A DNA stretch of 51,736 bases, from NCBI GenBank assembly GCA_016705125.1, contig JADIYW010000020.1:1-51736 (forward strand), given 5' to 3'. Shown here piece after piece: positions 50,852 through 51,736 of the stretch. The DNA is from Bacteroidota bacterium. GTDB lineage: Bacteria; Bacteroidota; Bacteroidia; Chitinophagales; JADIYW01. Every line of letters starts with the position of its first letter. Within the stretch, counting starts at the first letter, position 1. A program made the position numbers and the translations under genes. Below the pieces are notes generated by a model. That model made no database searches, had not been told where the DNA came from, and was given only the letters and a program-made list of their open reading frames with translations.

Positions 50852-51003
50852 AACTTTTCTTTTTAAAATATTTATAAACTATGATTTTGTCAATCTAATA
50901 GCCACAATTTCGGCAAATATGTTGTGAAAAAAAGTCTGCAATCCTTTTAATCCTAATTTGGCTAAGTAGTGTTTTTACTTCATATGTAGACGACTTTAAT
51001 AAT

Positions 51004-51294
51004 TTACATTTCTATTGAAATTTTCACTTTTCCACCAAATCCTTTTTCAACAATGTCATAAAGGGTTTTCAGTGTCAAATTACCGCCGTTGTTTTCTATT
51101 CTTGAAATATACTCCCGTTTTTTGTCAACAAGTTCTCCAAGTTCTGTTTGGGTTAAATGTTTTTCTTCTCGAGCTTTTTTAAGAAGAAGCCCTATTTTAA
51201 AACCGCCGAAATCACGTTCTAATTCATCACGTCTTTCAGTTCCTTTAACGCCATAAACGTTGTCTTTAATTTCTTTCCAACTTTTAGTTTCCAT
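51004..51294 (-). CDS. higA: HigA-type antitoxin (XRE helix-turn-helix)
   Basis: 96 residues. The helix-turn-helix spans about residues 33-85: LLLKKAREEKHLTQTELGELV then KKREYISRIENNGGNLTLKTL. As in other HigBA systems the toxin gene comes first and the antitoxin second, overlapping by 11 bases. It should neutralise the toxin and repress the shared promoter through DNA binding. The N-terminal DNVYGVKGTERRDELERDF is usual for Bacteroidota members. Confidence 0.88.
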   Translation of the reverse strand: METKSWKEIKDNVYGVKGTERRDELERDFGGFKIGLLLKKAREEKHLTQTELGELVDKKREYISRIENNGGNLTLKTLYDIVEKGFGGKVKISIEM

Positions 51295-51640
51295 TTTCTT
51301 CTGATTTTTCGTTATAATACATTTCCATTAATCGCAATGCTTTTTCAATTTCGTTTTTAGGTGTTTTTTGGGTTTTCTTTTGAAAACCGTTAAGAAGTAC
51401 GACAAGTTTACCACTATCAAAAAAACAAAAAACTCGCCAAATGTTTGAAGCTAGCTGAATTCTTGCTTCATAAATTCCATTAGTTTCTTCTAAATGTTTT
51501 AAATAATTAGTCGGAACTCTTTCAAGTGTTTCTATAGCTTCAATTATTTTAAAAATTTTGCCTTGAACCTTTTGAGGTTGAGATATCAAAAAATCTTCGA
51601 AATAATTTTTATATGCTATTACTTCACGTACTTTCATCAT
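51284..51640 (-). CDS. higB: HigB-type (RelE superfamily) toxin
   Basis: 118 residues. The RelE-like fold is indicated by VQGKIFKIIEAIETLERVP near residue 25, YLKHLEETNGIYEARIQ near 45, NIWRVFCFFDSGKLVVLLNGF near 66 and the closing KTPKNEIEKALRLM helix. Such toxins cut mRNA on the ribosome. Unlike the RelE copy at 38.5 kb, it is intact. A -7 element ends only one base before ATG 51640, so the transcript would begin at or inside the double ATG, implying leaderless translation, most simply from ATG 51637. Confidence 0.88.
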   Translation of the reverse strand: MMKVREVIAYKNYFEDFLISQPQKVQGKIFKIIEAIETLERVPTNYLKHLEETNGIYEARIQLASNIWRVFCFFDSGKLVVLLNGFQKKTQKTPKNEIEKALRLMEMYYNEKSEENGN

Positions 51641-51641
51641 G

Positions 51642-51649
51642 CAAATGTA
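51642..51649 (-). promoter_or_regulatory. Promoter -7 element of higBA
   Basis: Minus-strand TACATTTG, exact TAnnTTTG; TTGC lies 19 bases upstream, close to the TTTG -33 element. The toxin ATG codons follow immediately. Confidence 0.55.
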
Positions 51650-51736
51650 ACTTATAAATTACTAATATGCAATTTTATTTTTTTAAATTTCACAATGCAA
51701 AGGAAATAAAGATGGACAAAACAAGAAGTTGTGAAA

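Noticed and set aside
38174..51736. Integron cassette array or prophage in the accessory right-hand part
   Set aside because: No integrase, no attC-like repeats between genes, no phage structural or replication genes.

Overview
The window comes from a low-GC Bacteroidota chromosome. The evidence is a gliding-type (type IX secretion, T9SS) C-terminal domain paired with a PorP/SprF protein, a T9SS-sorted M4 metalloprotease, OmpA proteins with thrombospondin type-3 repeats, the Bacteroidota-style order dut / nucleotidyltransferase / TPR / DUF4292 lipoprotein / EnvC, and repeated matches to the Bacteroidota promoter -7 element TAnnTTTG, usually with very short leaders and no clear Shine-Dalgarno. 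The genus cannot be fixed from this sequence alone.

Layout. 1-1190: end of an rRNA operon (23S 3' part, 5S, terminator). 1250-3290: a decayed RHS polymorphic-toxin tip with a zincin-like toxin remnant, a broken lipoprotein that may be its immunity gene, and a second truncated copy of the RHS core. 3357-4865: a DUF898 membrane protein and a frameshifted DUF1761 membrane protein. 4974-11833: oligosaccharide flippase, dut, sugar nucleotidyltransferase, TPR protein, DUF4292 lipoprotein and EnvC-like protein, all on the plus strand and tightly packed. 11853-18544: a complete-looking minus-strand thiamine operon (thiS, thiC, a DinB-family gene, a TenI-like gene, thiD, thiE, thiG, thiH) behind a TPP riboswitch; no thiF is present. 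18600-23921: a 1412-residue PKD-repeat T9SS cargo and its SprF partner. 24037-28063: a SirB2-like membrane protein, a secreted heavy-metal-binding protein, and a surface-glycan cluster (two GT2 enzymes around an epimerase). 28712-32743: GDSL hydrolase, tRNA-Cys with a consensus promoter, and a RecB/AddA-like helicase-nuclease. 32795-38173: secreted M4 protease, phosphodiester glycosidase-like protein, an unknown secreted protein and a CDP-alcohol phosphatidyltransferase. 38480-42019: accessory stretch with a broken RelE toxin beside an intact antitoxin and several unknown small proteins. 42153-45887: a helix-hairpin-helix protein and two tandem OmpA/TSP3 paralogues. 46142-51649: MarC, small secreted/membrane proteins, a GNAT gene with an amber stop, a TauE/SafE transporter and an apparently intact HigB/HigA pair.

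The most notable pattern is the number of freshly broken accessory genes (RHS toxin, its neighbouring lipoprotein, DUF1761, RelE toxin, a small secreted protein, a GNAT enzyme), several broken by loss of one base in or near a short A/T run, while housekeeping genes with equally long runs are intact. The least expected gene association is the DinB-family gene inside the thiamine operon. I did not find a clearly new defence or mobile system, CRISPR array, integron or prophage.
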